A stretch of DNA of 64,000 nucleotides from BOG-932 sp965276835 (GCA_965276835.1 OZ255631.1:1550001-1614000); one strand, 5' to 3'; positions 25,629 to 35,825 are shown, counted from the first letter of the stretch. Notes: generated by a model not told the origin, from the sequence alone. Made by a program: numbers and translations.

Positions 25629-28157
25629 TCATTTGACGGCTGCGGCTTCCCCGGCCTCGGCCGGTGCCGCTTTTGGCGCCCAGGGACTGAACGGTATTCC
25701 CGCCTTGTCCGCATCCGGCGTCCACCGCATCACCGCCTTGTCTTTCTCCAGCGCCACGATTTCGTCGTCGCTGTAGCCCAGTTCCCGCAAGATGGCGTCC
25801 GTCTGTTCGCCCACAATCAGCGGCGGACCCTGAATACGCCCCGGTGTCTCCGAAAAATTGAAAAGAAGGCCTATCTGATCGAGCTTACCGACATATTGGT
25901 GGCGGCAGGTCGTCACTAATTGGCGCGCGATCATCTCGGGGTCGTCATGCAGGGCAAGTGCAAAATTCGGGTCGCTGACCTCACAGGGCACGCCCGCCCT
26001 ATCCATAGCGGCTGACCATTCGGTGGCCGTGCGCGTTTTGAATACGCCTTCAAGCAGGGTGCATAGCTCGCTATCGTGCAATTTACGCGCGTGCGAGGAG
26101 TTGAAACGTGGATCGGCCAAGAGTGGCTCCTGGCAAATGGCAATGCAAAGCCTGTCCCAATGCTCTTCCGTTGCGGCAACCACGCAAATCCAACCGGCCG
26201 CCGTTTCGTAGAGGCGTGTCAGCGCATCGAAACCGCTTTGGTCGCCGTCGAGCTTAGGCCTTTCCACGCCACGGCCATCGGGAAAGGCGATCGCATAGGA
26301 GCAGTTTAGAAGATGGGCGTTCACGATCGCCGTATCGACGAACTGTCCTTCCCCTGTGCGAGACCGGTGATAGAGAGCTTGGATCATGCCGATCGCCGAT
26401 AAATAACCGTTGCCGGTATCGCCGAACGATGTCAGCGCCCACATCGGCTTTCCGCCGCGCGACATACCTCCATCTTCCCATTGTACGCCGGCCAAGCACG
26501 CGCCCGTTTGATCGTTGCCGGGCATGGATTGCCGGGGCCCGGATTCATGACCTCTCGTGTGGCAGTAGATGAGGTCCGGCTTGATTTGCTTCAGACTCTC
26601 GTAATCGACCCCTAATCTTTCGGCAGCGTCATAGCGCATATTGTGCTGAACGATATCGGCGGTTTTGACCAACTCGAGCAAGATCGCTTTTGCCTTCGGA
26701 TCCTTGAGGTTCAAGGCGATGCTTCGTTTGCCGCGGTTCGCGACATAAGCGATGTGATTGCGATGCCAGTAGGTATCGTAAGGCGCGTTGATTTTTATAA
26801 CTTCAGCGCCCAGGTCGGACAGCAACTGGGTGCCGTAGGGTCCAGCAATTGCGAGGCCCAGATCGAGGACACGAATACCCTCCAGCGGGGCGCGTAGTGT
26901 TTTGCCAATATCGCCCGCACCAAGCCTCGGCAGGGGCAGAGCTTCCGCCTCAGCCTTCACCGCATCGGTGTGCTCGCCTGCCCGCGGAGCGTGGCCACGG
27001 ACCTGGCCGGGACTTTTCGTCATCCGATATGAGATCCCCACCTGCCGAATAGGTCCAAGGTCGGCGTCATCGATCTCCGCGACGCATCCGTCCTTCAACA
27101 TCAACGGATCGGTCAACGCTTCCTCAGGAGGCCTGACCTCCTGGACCGTTGCGTCTGCGAGGGCCGCCGCGTCCACCCATGCTTTCGACGGGAATTTCCT
27201 CGCCCGTTCCGCCATGATCGGCTGGTAGTGCGACATGACGAGCAGTTCTTCGGGTCCCATCCCGAACCTGTCAGGGTCGTTTTGCGCTTTCAGGTCGGGG
27301 CTAGAGTTTAACCGGTCGCCTTCGGACGCGGTCAGTATGAACCGGGGGTTTGGCGACCAATTGTGTATCCATCGACCGTTGGAACATTCGAAGTGGCCTT
27401 TTGGAGACCGGGAGCCGAGAACCCAAGAATTGAAGAGCGTCGCATCGGGATCCTCCGCGCGCTGCCAAACGCCAGATCCACCTCCGAGCGCACCTTGGAG
27501 TAACGATGTCTCGACCCACTGCCCTCGCCCCGTGGTCTGGCGAGCAAAAAGCGCCGCAGACACAGCGGTCGAGGCGAGATAGAACGCGCCAAGGCTTGGC
27601 CACGGCGATGCAGAGAACATCGGCCCAGACCGATCCGGCCCCTGAACCCAATCCATCGGTATGTCGATCTCAGCAAAGGGGTCTTCACGTTGGAGCATCC
27701 GCAAAAGAGCCCCCTCCGGCCAGCCGCGCTGTTCCCATTGAAGTCCCGTGCGGGCCGCGACAAGTGCATCGTAGCCAGGTCTGTCCGCGTGCTTACTGTC
27801 ACGCCCGTACGCCGTGATCGAGCAATAGATCAGGCGTGGATTCAGCTTATGCAGGGTCTCGAAGTCTATACCCAGCCGTTTGGTAACACCCGGTGAAAAG
27901 CTTTCGATTAGGATGTCGGCGTTGCTGGCAAGTTTCAAAAACGTGTCGCGGTCGGCAGTATCCTTAAGATCAAGGATCGCGCTTCGCTTGCCACGATTCC
28001 AAGCGAGATAGCCGGTTTGGCTGCGGAACGGATCGCCGCCGGGCGGCTCAATCTTGATGACATCCGCGCCATGATCGACCATCAGCATTGTGGTCATCGG
28101 GCCTGCAATGCCCCACGATAAATCCAGAACGCGAAGGTCTTTGAGAACACCGGACAT
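25629..28157 (-). CDS. Two-domain CaiB/BaiF CoA-transferase fusion
   Basis: An 842-residue protein with two class III CoA-transferase domains in tandem. Domain 1 (about 1-385) starts VLDLSWGIAGPMTTMLMVDHGADVIKIEPPGGDPFR and has the aspartate segment RPGYDALVAARTG. Domain 2 (about 425-830) starts VLDLGLAIAGPYGTQLLSDLGAEVIKINAP with NDQTGACLAGVQWEDGG and GQFVDTAIVNAHLLN. Both halves retain a candidate catalytic aspartate, so an intramolecular interlocked dimer is conceivable. Normal family members are about 400 residues and homodimeric. It heads the six-gene operon ending at 19955. The tail APKAAPAEAGEAAAV is low-complexity. CoA donor and acceptor are unknown. Confidence 0.9.
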   Translation of the reverse strand: MSGVLKDLRVLDLSWGIAGPMTTMLMVDHGADVIKIEPPGGDPFRSQTGYLAWNRGKRSAILDLKDTADRDTFLKLASNADILIESFSPGVTKRLGIDFETLHKLNPRLIYCSITAYGRDSKHADRPGYDALVAARTGLQWEQRGWPEGALLRMLQREDPFAEIDIPMDWVQGPDRSGPMFSASPWPSLGAFYLASTAVSAALFARQTTGRGQWVETSLLQGALGGGSGVWQRAEDPDATLFNSWVLGSRSPKGHFECSNGRWIHNWSPNPRFILTASEGDRLNSSPDLKAQNDPDRFGMGPEELLVMSHYQPIMAERARKFPSKAWVDAAALADATVQEVRPPEEALTDPLMLKDGCVAEIDDADLGPIRQVGISYRMTKSPGQVRGHAPRAGEHTDAVKAEAEALPLPRLGAGDIGKTLRAPLEGIRVLDLGLAIAGPYGTQLLSDLGAEVIKINAPYDTYWHRNHIAYVANRGKRSIALNLKDPKAKAILLELVKTADIVQHNMRYDAAERLGVDYESLKQIKPDLIYCHTRGHESGPRQSMPGNDQTGACLAGVQWEDGGMSRGGKPMWALTSFGDTGNGYLSAIGMIQALYHRSRTGEGQFVDTAIVNAHLLNCSYAIAFPDGRGVERPKLDGDQSGFDALTRLYETAAGWICVVAATEEHWDRLCIAICQEPLLADPRFNSSHARKLHDSELCTLLEGVFKTRTATEWSAAMDRAGVPCEVSDPNFALALHDDPEMIARQLVTTCRHQYVGKLDQIGLLFNFSETPGRIQGPPLIVGEQTDAILRELGYSDDEIVALEKDKAVMRWTPDADKAGIPFSPWAPKAAPAEAGEAAAVK

Positions 28158-28373
28158 TCGATTGCCTTTCGGTTAGCCGTCAGTCCGAACTGCGCCGGCA
28201 ACTCGAAGGGCATTTCACGTAGCTACCTTCGTCAGATCCGGCACTCATTCACGATGGGCAAACCGTGCTTCCCCGATATTCCCAACTGACTTGATAACGA
28301 GCTACCAGCCTTTCGCTCAGGACCCTCTATTGTGACAGGACAAGCTAGCTATCATTAAGGGACTCACCGGATT

Positions 28374-29435
28374 CTAGTGGCGAAGGCCGCTTTCCACCGG
28401 TCCCCGGTCGAAGGCCGGATTTTCAGTTACAATCCCTCGATACTCCTTGGGACTTATGCCAACCCAAGATCGAACAGCGCGCACCAGCCCATTCCGTTCA
28501 GCAAATCCGGCGCGCAACGAGACTTCGCCGATGGGAATATCAGTCTCCGACAACCAACGCAGGACCACCTCCCGTCGGATTTCCTCTTTCAGCTGACGAA
28601 AACTGATCCCGTCATCGTCCAGTCGGCGGCGTAGCGTTTTGCTGCTCATATTGAACTCATCCGCCAAGTCCTCGATGGACAAAAGCCGCTCGTTCCGCGT
28701 GAGCGATTCCTTAAGCTTTGTTTTGATGAGATTCTTCCAGGAACGCTGCACGCCGGAGACGGTCACGAAGTTCATCTGCGGCGCTGTGTAGGGACCGGAA
28801 AAATCGCCCGGCCGCCGGACAATCCGTCGCTTCAGGAATCTTGAGGGAAAATTCACCGCCAACGCTGTATGACCGAATTGGCATGGCGCCCAAAATAACT
28901 CCGAGTATTCGTCGACCGGAGCGCCCGGCGCATGCGGAAACGAAACGCTCTGAACCTGGATTTCCTCGCCGATAAGCCAGCTCGAAATGTGGGGCCAGAC
29001 CATCAACCACCATTCGGCGAGGTAGTGAAATTTGTCGAGTTCCGGATCTCGTAAGGTCACGGTTATCGACGAGCACTCTTCGCCGGCGTGGAGTTCAAAA
29101 GTGAGGTCGCTCGTGATGTAGGAATAGGTCTCGAAGGCGCGATCCAGGGCTTCACCGAGCGTGTCGTCCCGGATCATGGATTCGATCATGAGGAGCAAAC
29201 TGCCAGCCTTGCACCGGGTACGCGTAAACCCGCAAAAGTCATCGTCCAGCGCGAGTTTTATACCGCGATTCAAGCGCGTGAACGTATCCGGCCCAACGCT
29301 TTTGACCTCAGGTTTGACCGCCGAAGGATCGATCTTCATCGACCTACAGATCTCGTCCAGATCGAGCTCAAGACTCTGAGCCGCGTAGATCATGGCACGC
29401 CCGTAGTGCGTAATCAGCGTGGGTATCCCCGTCAT
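28374..29435 (-). CDS. AraC-family transcriptional regulator (arabinose-binding-like N-domain)
   Basis: A 353-residue regulator. Residues about 1-200 are the OruR/ArgR-type ligand-binding region (LITHYGRAMIYAAQSLELDLDEICRSM, LGEALDRAFETYSYI). The C-terminal 100 residues carry the two AraC helix-turn-helix motifs: SIEDLADEFNMSSKTLRRRLDDDGISFRQLKEEIRRE and IPIGEVSLRAGFAERNGLVRAVRSWVGISPKEYR. The start at 29435 is chosen because GGAGGAGG lies just upstream. It is divergent from the acyl-CoA dehydrogenase and upstream of the double-CaiB operon on its own strand, so it is the likely regulator of this catabolic block. Confidence 0.92.
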   Translation of the reverse strand: MTGIPTLITHYGRAMIYAAQSLELDLDEICRSMKIDPSAVKPEVKSVGPDTFTRLNRGIKLALDDDFCGFTRTRCKAGSLLLMIESMIRDDTLGEALDRAFETYSYITSDLTFELHAGEECSSITVTLRDPELDKFHYLAEWWLMVWPHISSWLIGEEIQVQSVSFPHAPGAPVDEYSELFWAPCQFGHTALAVNFPSRFLKRRIVRRPGDFSGPYTAPQMNFVTVSGVQRSWKNLIKTKLKESLTRNERLLSIEDLADEFNMSSKTLRRRLDDDGISFRQLKEEIRREVVLRWLSETDIPIGEVSLRAGFAERNGLVRAVRSWVGISPKEYRGIVTENPAFDRGPVESGLRH

Positions 29436-29854
29436 ATTTCCTCCTCCCAAGCGAGGCGCCTTGACCGTTAATCGGCTCTTATGGTCGCTCTCGTCATCTA
29501 GCATTCCGCACCGGCCGTGCCTTCGACGAGGTGCCTCGGGTGCAACTCGTCCGAAGGTCCCACCCTAACGCGACAAACCCGACTCAAAGTTTTCTAACAA
29601 CTGATTGATAGATTTCTCTATAAGACGGCGCAAAGCCGACCGCAACCTTTATCAAGACATTCGGCGGCGCTCACACGCGGGGTTTGCCATCGAGATTGCG
29701 CGGCCCAGCGCGGCTGGAGGCAAACTCGATTCGAAGCGATTGTCCGAAGATACCTCCTCAATTGTCCCAAAAGCGCACCTGAAGTTTTCGGGCCACTGCT
29801 AGACAGTTGTTTTGCTCGCCGCCGAATGGCGGCCAACATTGACGGGAATAAGTG
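29436..29854. other. Divergent promoter region (AraC regulator/acyl-CoA dehydrogenase)
   Basis: About 420 bases without a convincing gene. An AT-rich patch near 29590-29630 (ACTGATTGATAGATTTCTC) could hold promoter elements, but no clean -35/-10 pair with standard spacing was found. Candidate small frames here are arginine- and serine-rich and lack family similarity. Confidence 0.4.
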
Positions 29855-30994
29855 ATGATCGATGCAGATGCAGCGGAAGAGCTCGCGATGTTTCGCGATG
29901 CCACGCGCAGGTTTGTAGCGGCGGAGATCTCGCCCAACGCAACGCGGTGGCGTCACGAAGGGATGGTCGACCGAAAACTCTGGAATCGCGCGGGAGAAGC
30001 CGGCCTCCTGCTGACCTCCACGCCAGCGGAGTATGGCGGCGCGGGCGGCAATTTCCGTCACGAAGCCGTCATCATCGACGAGCTTGCCCGTGCGAATTTC
30101 CTCGACTTCGGGGCACCGCTGCATAGCGCAATCGTAGCGCCTTACATCCTGCACTACGGGACAGAGGAGCAACGCAGGCGCTGGCTGCCGAAGCTGGCGA
30201 CAGGTGAACTTGTCGGTGCGATCGCAATGACCGAGCCTGGCGCGGGCTCCGATCTGCAAGGCATCCGGACAACCGCCACGCTGGATGGGAATTCCTACGT
30301 GATCAACGGTCAAAAGGTCTTCATCACCAATGGACAACAATCGAACTTGATCATCGTCGTGGCCAAGACCGATCCCTCCCTCGGCGGTAAAGGGATTTCG
30401 CTTCTGGTCGTTGAGACCGCCGAAGTCGAAGGGTTTCGGCGGGGACGAAATCTCGAAAAGATTGGCTGGAAGGCACAAGACACCTCGGAGCTTTTCTTTG
30501 ACGAGGTTCGCATTCCTACCGCGAATCTACTTGGTACTGCCTCAAATCGCGGGTTCGTCCAGCTTATGGAGCAGTTGCCGCAAGAGCGCCTCATAGTCGC
30601 GCTTCAAGCCGTCGGCGCCATGGAGGCAGCGATTGCCGAAACCACGAGCTATGTGAAGGAACGCAAGGCGTTCGGCAAAACCGTTTGGGATTTTCAGAAC
30701 ACGCGATTCAAACTGGCAGAGGCCGCGACCGAAGCAAAGATTGGCCGCGTGTTCGTCGATTTCTGCGTCGAAGAGTTAGTCGAGGGCCGGCTGGACGCCA
30801 TCACAGCGGCCATGTCCAAGTGGTGGACCACCCAAAGGCAATGCGAAGTTGTGGACGAATGCCTGCAGCTCTTCGGCGGCTACGGCTACATGTCAGAATA
30901 TCCGATTGCGTCGATGTGGACCGACGCCCGCGTTCAAAAAATCTACGGCGGCACGAACGAGATCATGAAAGAGCTGATCTCGCGCAGCCTCTAA
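29855..30994 (+). CDS. Acyl-CoA dehydrogenase (long-chain/LCAD-like)
   Basis: A 379-residue FAD-dependent acyl-CoA dehydrogenase. The FAD/substrate segment is GAIAMTEPGAGSDLQGIRTTA, then VINGQKVFITNGQQ, SELFFDEVRIP, CLQLFGGYGYMSEYPIASMWTDARV and YGGTNEIMKELISR. The usual YEGT glutamate is a glycine (YGGT), as in long-chain enzymes whose base lies in the PQERLIVA helix, which is present here. The start could be GTG 29852 or the adjacent ATG 29855; ATG is preferred. The fused hydratase/dehydrogenase follows 19 bases later, so these form a beta-oxidation operon. Confidence 0.93.
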   Translation: MIDADAAEELAMFRDATRRFVAAEISPNATRWRHEGMVDRKLWNRAGEAGLLLTSTPAEYGGAGGNFRHEAVIIDELARANFLDFGAPLHSAIVAPYILHYGTEEQRRRWLPKLATGELVGAIAMTEPGAGSDLQGIRTTATLDGNSYVINGQKVFITNGQQSNLIIVVAKTDPSLGGKGISLLVVETAEVEGFRRGRNLEKIGWKAQDTSELFFDEVRIPTANLLGTASNRGFVQLMEQLPQERLIVALQAVGAMEAAIAETTSYVKERKAFGKTVWDFQNTRFKLAEAATEAKIGRVFVDFCVEELVEGRLDAITAAMSKWWTTQRQCEVVDECLQLFGGYGYMSEYPIASMWTDARVQKIYGGTNEIMKELISRSL

Positions 30995-31013
30995 CAAAGC
31001 AAAGCAGGACGTC

Positions 31014-33107
31014 ATGTCTAAAATGGTCACGCTCGAACAACATGGCGATATCGCGGTTGTCCGACTCAGCAACCCTCCCGTCAACGCGCTCGGCCAAGTG
31101 GTACGCGCTGATCTCCTGGAAGCCCTGGAGGTTGCGTTTACCTCAGATGCCACGGCCGTCGTTCTAGTCGGAGACGGCCGCGGCTTCTCCGGCGGCGCCG
31201 ACATCGGGGAATTCGGTGGAGCGGTTGGAGACCCAGATCTCAATCTTATTATCGAGCGGTGTGAAGCGAGTCTAAAACCCACTGTCGCCGCGATCCACGG
31301 AATTGCGCTCGGAGGTGGTCTGGAACTGGCACTCGGTTGCTCCTATCGCATTGCAACCAGCAATGCCCAACTAGGTCTGCCGGAAACAAAACTCGGAATA
31401 ATCCCGGGCGCTGGTGGGACGCAGCGCCTCCCACGGTTGATCGGCGTAAGCGCCGCGATCGCCGTCATGGTGTCGGGAACACCGCTTAAGGCGACCAAGG
31501 CGCTTGAACTCGGTATGATAGACGCCGTCATTGACGGAGATGTCGTCGAAGCGGGAGTAGCCTACGCCAGATCGGTGATCGGCAGCCCTATCACGCCGAT
31601 CTGCGATCGCACCGACAAAATTAACGATATCGATCCGAAGTTATTTACAGAACTGCGAACCGCGCTAACGCAAAAAAGCCGAAACCCTATGGCGCCCCTG
31701 AATGTGGTTGCCGCTGTGGAAGCTGCCTGTCGGCTACCGCTTGTCGAAGGATTGAAGGAAGAGCGCCGGTTGTTCAAGGAATGCCGCGTTTCCGCTCAAT
31801 CGCGGTCGCTGGTTCATATCTTCTTCGCCGAGCGGGGCGTCTGGAAAATCACCGACGTACCGGCAAACACGCCCAATCGGCCAATAAAGAGTGCGGCTAT
31901 CGTGGGTGCGGGCACGATGGGAACCGGCATCGCCATGGCATTCGCCAATGCCGGGATTCCGGTCACGCTGATCGATGTCGATGAGGCCTCACTGACGCGC
32001 GGCCTTGACCGTATTCGTCAGAACTATGCCAGCGCTGTGTTGAAGGGCCGCCTTTCCCAGGAAGCCATGGACGATCATATGCGCCACTTCGCCCCAAGCA
32101 GCGATATCGGACACGTGGCGAGCGCGGATATCATCATTGAAGCGGTGTTCGAGCGCTTGGATTTAAAGCTCGACATCTTCCGGAAACTCGACACGCTCGC
32201 CAAACCTGGCGCGATACTCGCGACCAACACCTCGATGTTGGACATCAACCGAATCGCGGCTGGAACCGGTCGGCCGCAGGATGTGGTTGGCCTCCATTTC
32301 TTCAGCCCTGCTAACGTTATGCGTTTGCTTGAAGTCGTTCGGGGCAAGTTGACCGCTGACGATGTCCTGGCGACCGTGATGACGATGAGCGCGACGATCA
32401 AGAAAATTCCGGTTGTCGTGGGCGTGTGCGACGGCTTCGTCGGAAACCGCATGATTGAGCCCTACTTTCGAGAGGCCGAGTTTCTCGTCGCTGAAGGTGC
32501 GACACCTGCGGAGGTTGATCGCGCCCTTGTCGACTATGGTTTCGCGATGGGACCGTTCGCCATGGCGGACATGGCCGGAGTTGATGTTCGGTGGGACGTT
32601 GTCAAACGCAAAGCCGAACTGCGTCCAGCCGGCGAGCGTTATTCCGATCTCGTCGATCGACTGGGCAAACTCGGTCGCTTCGGCCAGAAAACCGGTGCCG
32701 GCTTCTACCTCTACGAACCTGGAAATCGCACGCCGGTGCCAGATCCGACACTGGAGGTCCTATTTAAAGAAGAGGCCGCACGCCAGGGTGTTGTGCGTCG
32801 CGTGATCGCACCGAATGAAATTGTCACGCGCTGCCTCTATGCGCTTGTAAATGAAGGCGCCGACATCTTAGGCGAAGGCATTGCAGCCCGATCGAGCGAC
32901 ATCGACGTCATCTACGTGAACGGCTACGGGTTTCCGCCACACTGCGGCGGACCGATGTTCGCGGCCGAACTTGTCGGTCTTGGCAAAGTCTTTGCCGAAA
33001 TCTCAGACTTTCGTGAACGGTTCGGAGATCATTGGCGCCCCTCCCCTCTTCTCGCAAAATTAGCTGCGGCCAACTCGGAAACTTGGGAAGCTAAGGACGC
33101 ACGGTAA
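31014..33107 (+). CDS. Bifunctional enoyl-CoA hydratase/3-hydroxyacyl-CoA dehydrogenase (FadB/FadJ-like)
   Basis: A 697-residue fusion. Residues about 1-190 are a crotonase domain: NPPVNALGQVV, GRGFSGGADIGEF, GIALGGGLELALGC and LPETKLGIIPGAGGTQRLPRLIG, with both catalytic glutamates. Residues about 295-470 are the NAD-binding domain (AAIVGAGTMGTGIAMAFANAG, then LIDVDE, GLHFFSPANVMRLLEVVRG with the catalytic histidine). Two C-terminal HCDH segments follow (GFVGNRMIEPYFREAEFLVAEGA and NEGADILGEGIAARSSDIDVIYVNGYGFP). It supplies hydration and NAD-dependent oxidation to the thiolase at 15145. Downstream the convergent Gfo/Idh gene ends at 33285. Confidence 0.95.
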   Translation: MSKMVTLEQHGDIAVVRLSNPPVNALGQVVRADLLEALEVAFTSDATAVVLVGDGRGFSGGADIGEFGGAVGDPDLNLIIERCEASLKPTVAAIHGIALGGGLELALGCSYRIATSNAQLGLPETKLGIIPGAGGTQRLPRLIGVSAAIAVMVSGTPLKATKALELGMIDAVIDGDVVEAGVAYARSVIGSPITPICDRTDKINDIDPKLFTELRTALTQKSRNPMAPLNVVAAVEAACRLPLVEGLKEERRLFKECRVSAQSRSLVHIFFAERGVWKITDVPANTPNRPIKSAAIVGAGTMGTGIAMAFANAGIPVTLIDVDEASLTRGLDRIRQNYASAVLKGRLSQEAMDDHMRHFAPSSDIGHVASADIIIEAVFERLDLKLDIFRKLDTLAKPGAILATNTSMLDINRIAAGTGRPQDVVGLHFFSPANVMRLLEVVRGKLTADDVLATVMTMSATIKKIPVVVGVCDGFVGNRMIEPYFREAEFLVAEGATPAEVDRALVDYGFAMGPFAMADMAGVDVRWDVVKRKAELRPAGERYSDLVDRLGKLGRFGQKTGAGFYLYEPGNRTPVPDPTLEVLFKEEAARQGVVRRVIAPNEIVTRCLYALVNEGADILGEGIAARSSDIDVIYVNGYGFPPHCGGPMFAAELVGLGKVFAEISDFRERFGDHWRPSPLLAKLAAANSETWEAKDAR

Positions 33108-33284
33108 CAAGGACCAGGGTCATCGATGGCTAGAGTTAGCGTCGATTGGGATTGGGCGCGAGAGCGCATCGATGCACCCTCCCATCTCAGTGCCATGCTC
33201 GAGGCTTCGATCACAAGAACCCGGCGCGCGCAGCACGCGAGAGGAGTTTGAAGTACCCGGCGGCGCGGCAACGGCGCCCTACCG

Positions 33285-34337
33285 TCAGCCCCACGCTGTG
33301 CGCTCCTCGTCACTGAGCCCGAGTGGCATAGAGCGTCCCTTAGCGGATGCGAGCAGGCCTGCCTCGATCACAGCCATTACAGCCAAGGACTGATGTCCTG
33401 GTACGGGGTTCGGTGATTCATCCCGGATCGCAGCTCCCACTGCGCGATAAAAACCGCGCTGATCGCCCGGGATCGCTGCGATTCGGTGGTGGTGGCCTTC
33501 CGGGCTCCAGACGTAGAGGTCATCGGGATCATGGCCCCATTCAGCACTGTCCGGCATGATGCCGGCAAGGAGCTGCGCCTCTTGCTGGTCCGGCAGTCGT
33601 TTGACCAAACTACCTTTGTCACCGTGGACGATAAACCGGGGTGAGCCGCCCGCGACAAGCATGGAGGCATGAATCAATACGCGGTGTCCGGGATAATGGA
33701 GAAGGGCGTGCGCCCAGTCATCTACCGAGGCGCCGTGCCGCAGCATTGCAAGATTTACCTCCACGGCATCGGGAAGGCCGAAGAGCTGGAGTACCTGGTC
33801 GACCAGGTGTGGGGCAAGATCGTACCATATGCCCGCTCCTGCTCCGGCTTGCTCGCGCCACCGCTGACGTACCTGGGGCCGGAAGCGATCGATATGCGTC
33901 TCGAAGTGCGCCACCCGGCCGATGCGGCCGGCCTCGATCGCAGCGCGCACCGACAGAAAATCGCTGTCCCAACGCCGATTGTGAAAGACGGCCAACAGTC
34001 GGTTCGCGCGGTCCGCTCGTTCCGTCAACATCCGCGCCTCGGCGAGGCTCAGCGCGAAAGGCTTCTCCACCACGACATGTTTGCCGGCATCCAACGCGGC
34101 GATAACCCAGTGCGCATGACTGTCGTTCGGCGAAGCCACGACAACGAGATCGACCGTGTCGCTCCTCACTAGGTCGCTCGGATCGGTAACGACTGAAATA
34201 CCCGGGTAATTTCTCCTCAACTCATCGCCTCGCGAGGACGCAACCGTTGTAACTAAGAAACCGGAAGTGGCCCGGATTAACGGGAGATGGAAAACGCGTC
34301 CGGCGTAGCCAAAGCCGATTAGCCCGACGTGGATCAC
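33285..34337 (-). CDS. Gfo/Idh/MocA-family oxidoreductase
   Basis: A 350-residue NAD(P)-dependent oxidoreductase. It has the Rossmann start VGLIGFGYAGRVFHLPLI, the VVVASPNDSHAHWVIAALDAGKHVVVEKPFALS core including the EKP motif, and the FNRRWDSDF-like segment (HNRRWDSDFLSVRAAI) of the family. Substrates are usually sugars or inositols. The GTG start at 34337 has GAGGAGA upstream. It lies 486 bases downstream of the SBF transporter on the same strand and does not obviously belong to either neighbouring catabolic block. Confidence 0.9.
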   Translation of the reverse strand: MIHVGLIGFGYAGRVFHLPLIRATSGFLVTTVASSRGDELRRNYPGISVVTDPSDLVRSDTVDLVVVASPNDSHAHWVIAALDAGKHVVVEKPFALSLAEARMLTERADRANRLLAVFHNRRWDSDFLSVRAAIEAGRIGRVAHFETHIDRFRPQVRQRWREQAGAGAGIWYDLAPHLVDQVLQLFGLPDAVEVNLAMLRHGASVDDWAHALLHYPGHRVLIHASMLVAGGSPRFIVHGDKGSLVKRLPDQQEAQLLAGIMPDSAEWGHDPDDLYVWSPEGHHHRIAAIPGDQRGFYRAVGAAIRDESPNPVPGHQSLAVMAVIEAGLLASAKGRSMPLGLSDEERTAWG

Positions 34338-34823
34338 CGTTTGTCTCCTCGAATTGGTCCAAGAGTCCCAAATAGCGATAAACTGGATAGCGATCTACCT
34401 CCGAGATCATCGGAAGCAGCGACCTCGTCTCTTGAATGATCCAGACAGATCGAGGCGGGATCGTCAGACACTGGACCGAGAAACACGCCCTGAACGCGAG
34501 TAAATCAAAGATATCGGCGCAAAGGAAACTAAGAGCCTCTCCGGCTCTCATTTCCGCTAAGCGCCCATTCTGGTCGCTTACACATTGATCGGAGCTGCTT
34601 GAAAGCGGCCGTTCGGCCAGCGGCAGGTTTCGCTCGAATAGGCGTACATCGTCGCAGCAGAAGATGGTTGCAGGGGGCCCCAACCAACAATTCTTGCGAT
34701 TGACAGAAGCAGCAATCCCAAAGCTAGCTGCTCACTGACCGGCCGAAACCGCCAATGATCGATTGGAAGAAGAGGATTTACGAGCAGCAAGCAGTACCTC
34801 GCGCGTCGCGCAAACAAACTCTA
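34338..34823. other. Gene-free stretch between transporter and oxidoreductase
   Basis: About 486 bases. One open frame on the minus strand (34222-34683) exists, but it overlaps the oxidoreductase gene, has no recognisable motif, and has a start inside the region. I see no repeat pair, tRNA or strong terminator. It may contain the oxidoreductase promoter. Confidence 0.4.
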
Positions 34824-35825
34824 TTAGGCGGCAGCCACCTCGGCTGCAGAGGATTTTCGGGCACGCATCGCAAAGCGCTTCGCAAGCACGGCACATACCA
34901 TCAGCTGTATCTGGTGGAACAGCATGAGCGGCACGATCATTCCGCCGACAGCAGCGACTGGAAAGAGAACGCCAGCCATCGGCACGCCTGAGGCCAAGCT
35001 CTTCTTGGAGCCGCAGAAGACAATGGCGATCTCGTCTTCGCGCGAGAAACCTAACAGCCGTGCGGACCAAGTCGTTGCGGCAAGAGCCACCGTCAGGATG
35101 GTCCCAGTGGCAATCATCACGATCGCCAAATCTTCCACTGAGAGCTTGCGCCAAATGCCTTCGACGACGGCGGCACTGAAGGCCGTATAGATCACAAGCA
35201 GGATCGAGCTGCGGTCGACCCCGCCCATCAGCCTTTTATGCCGATCGAGGAATGGCCCTATCCAGGGCCGCGCCAGATGACCCAGCACAAATGGGAGGAG
35301 TAGCTGAAGGGCGATCGCCTCGATGGAATGGGCGGACCCGCCGCCAGCCTTGACACGAACACCCATCAAAGCACTCACCAGAAGCGGCGTTAGGACGATG
35401 CCGCCGATATTGGAGAGCGATGCGCTGCACACGGCGGCCGGCACATTGCCGCGCGCGATCGATGTGAACGCGATGGAAGACTGCACGGTCGACGGCAGGA
35501 GACACAAGAACAGGATGCCCGCGGCCGTGCTCGGATTCATCCACCCGGCGCCCAAAGCCCGGACTGTCAGTCCCAGGAGCGGGAACAGAATGAACGTCGA
35601 GGTGGCCACGATCAGGTGCAGCCGCCAGTGTCCGACGCCAGACAGGATTGCGTCGCGCGACAGCTTGGCGCCGTGAAGAAAGAACAACGACGTGATCGCG
35701 GCATCGGTGATCCAGCCGAAGATTGCCGCCCCTTGTCCGCGGCAAGGCAGGATACTGGCAGCGGCAAGATCGCAAATCAGAACGAGCAGGAAGGGATCAA
35801 AGCTCGCGGGCATCTTCAGGCGCAT
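34824..35825 (-). CDS. Bile acid:sodium symporter-family (SBF-like) transporter
   Basis: A 333-residue integral membrane protein of the SBF-like/YfeH group, with roughly ten hydrophobic helices (for example LLVLICDLAAASIL, ITSLFFLHGAKLSRDAIL, LIVATSTFILFPLLGL, GILFLCLLPSTVQSSIAF, LLLPFVLGHLARP). FLHGAKL and the LCLLPSTVQSSIAFTSIARGN block are characteristic, as is CGSKKSLASGVP later. It probably imports an organic anion with a cation. It follows the 2OG oxygenase and TonB receptor on the same strand (gap 174), so it may be part of that transcript. Confidence 0.89.
   Translation of the reverse strand: MRLKMPASFDPFLLVLICDLAAASILPCRGQGAAIFGWITDAAITSLFFLHGAKLSRDAILSGVGHWRLHLIVATSTFILFPLLGLTVRALGAGWMNPSTAAGILFLCLLPSTVQSSIAFTSIARGNVPAAVCSASLSNIGGIVLTPLLVSALMGVRVKAGGGSAHSIEAIALQLLLPFVLGHLARPWIGPFLDRHKRLMGGVDRSSILLVIYTAFSAAVVEGIWRKLSVEDLAIVMIATGTILTVALAATTWSARLLGFSREDEIAIVFCGSKKSLASGVPMAGVLFPVAAVGGMIVPLMLFHQIQLMVCAVLAKRFAMRARKSSAAEVAAA

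Noticed and set aside
34222..34683. 153-residue minus-strand open frame
   Set aside because: It overlaps the Gfo/Idh gene, lacks motifs and a good start, and is in a region otherwise without coding signal.
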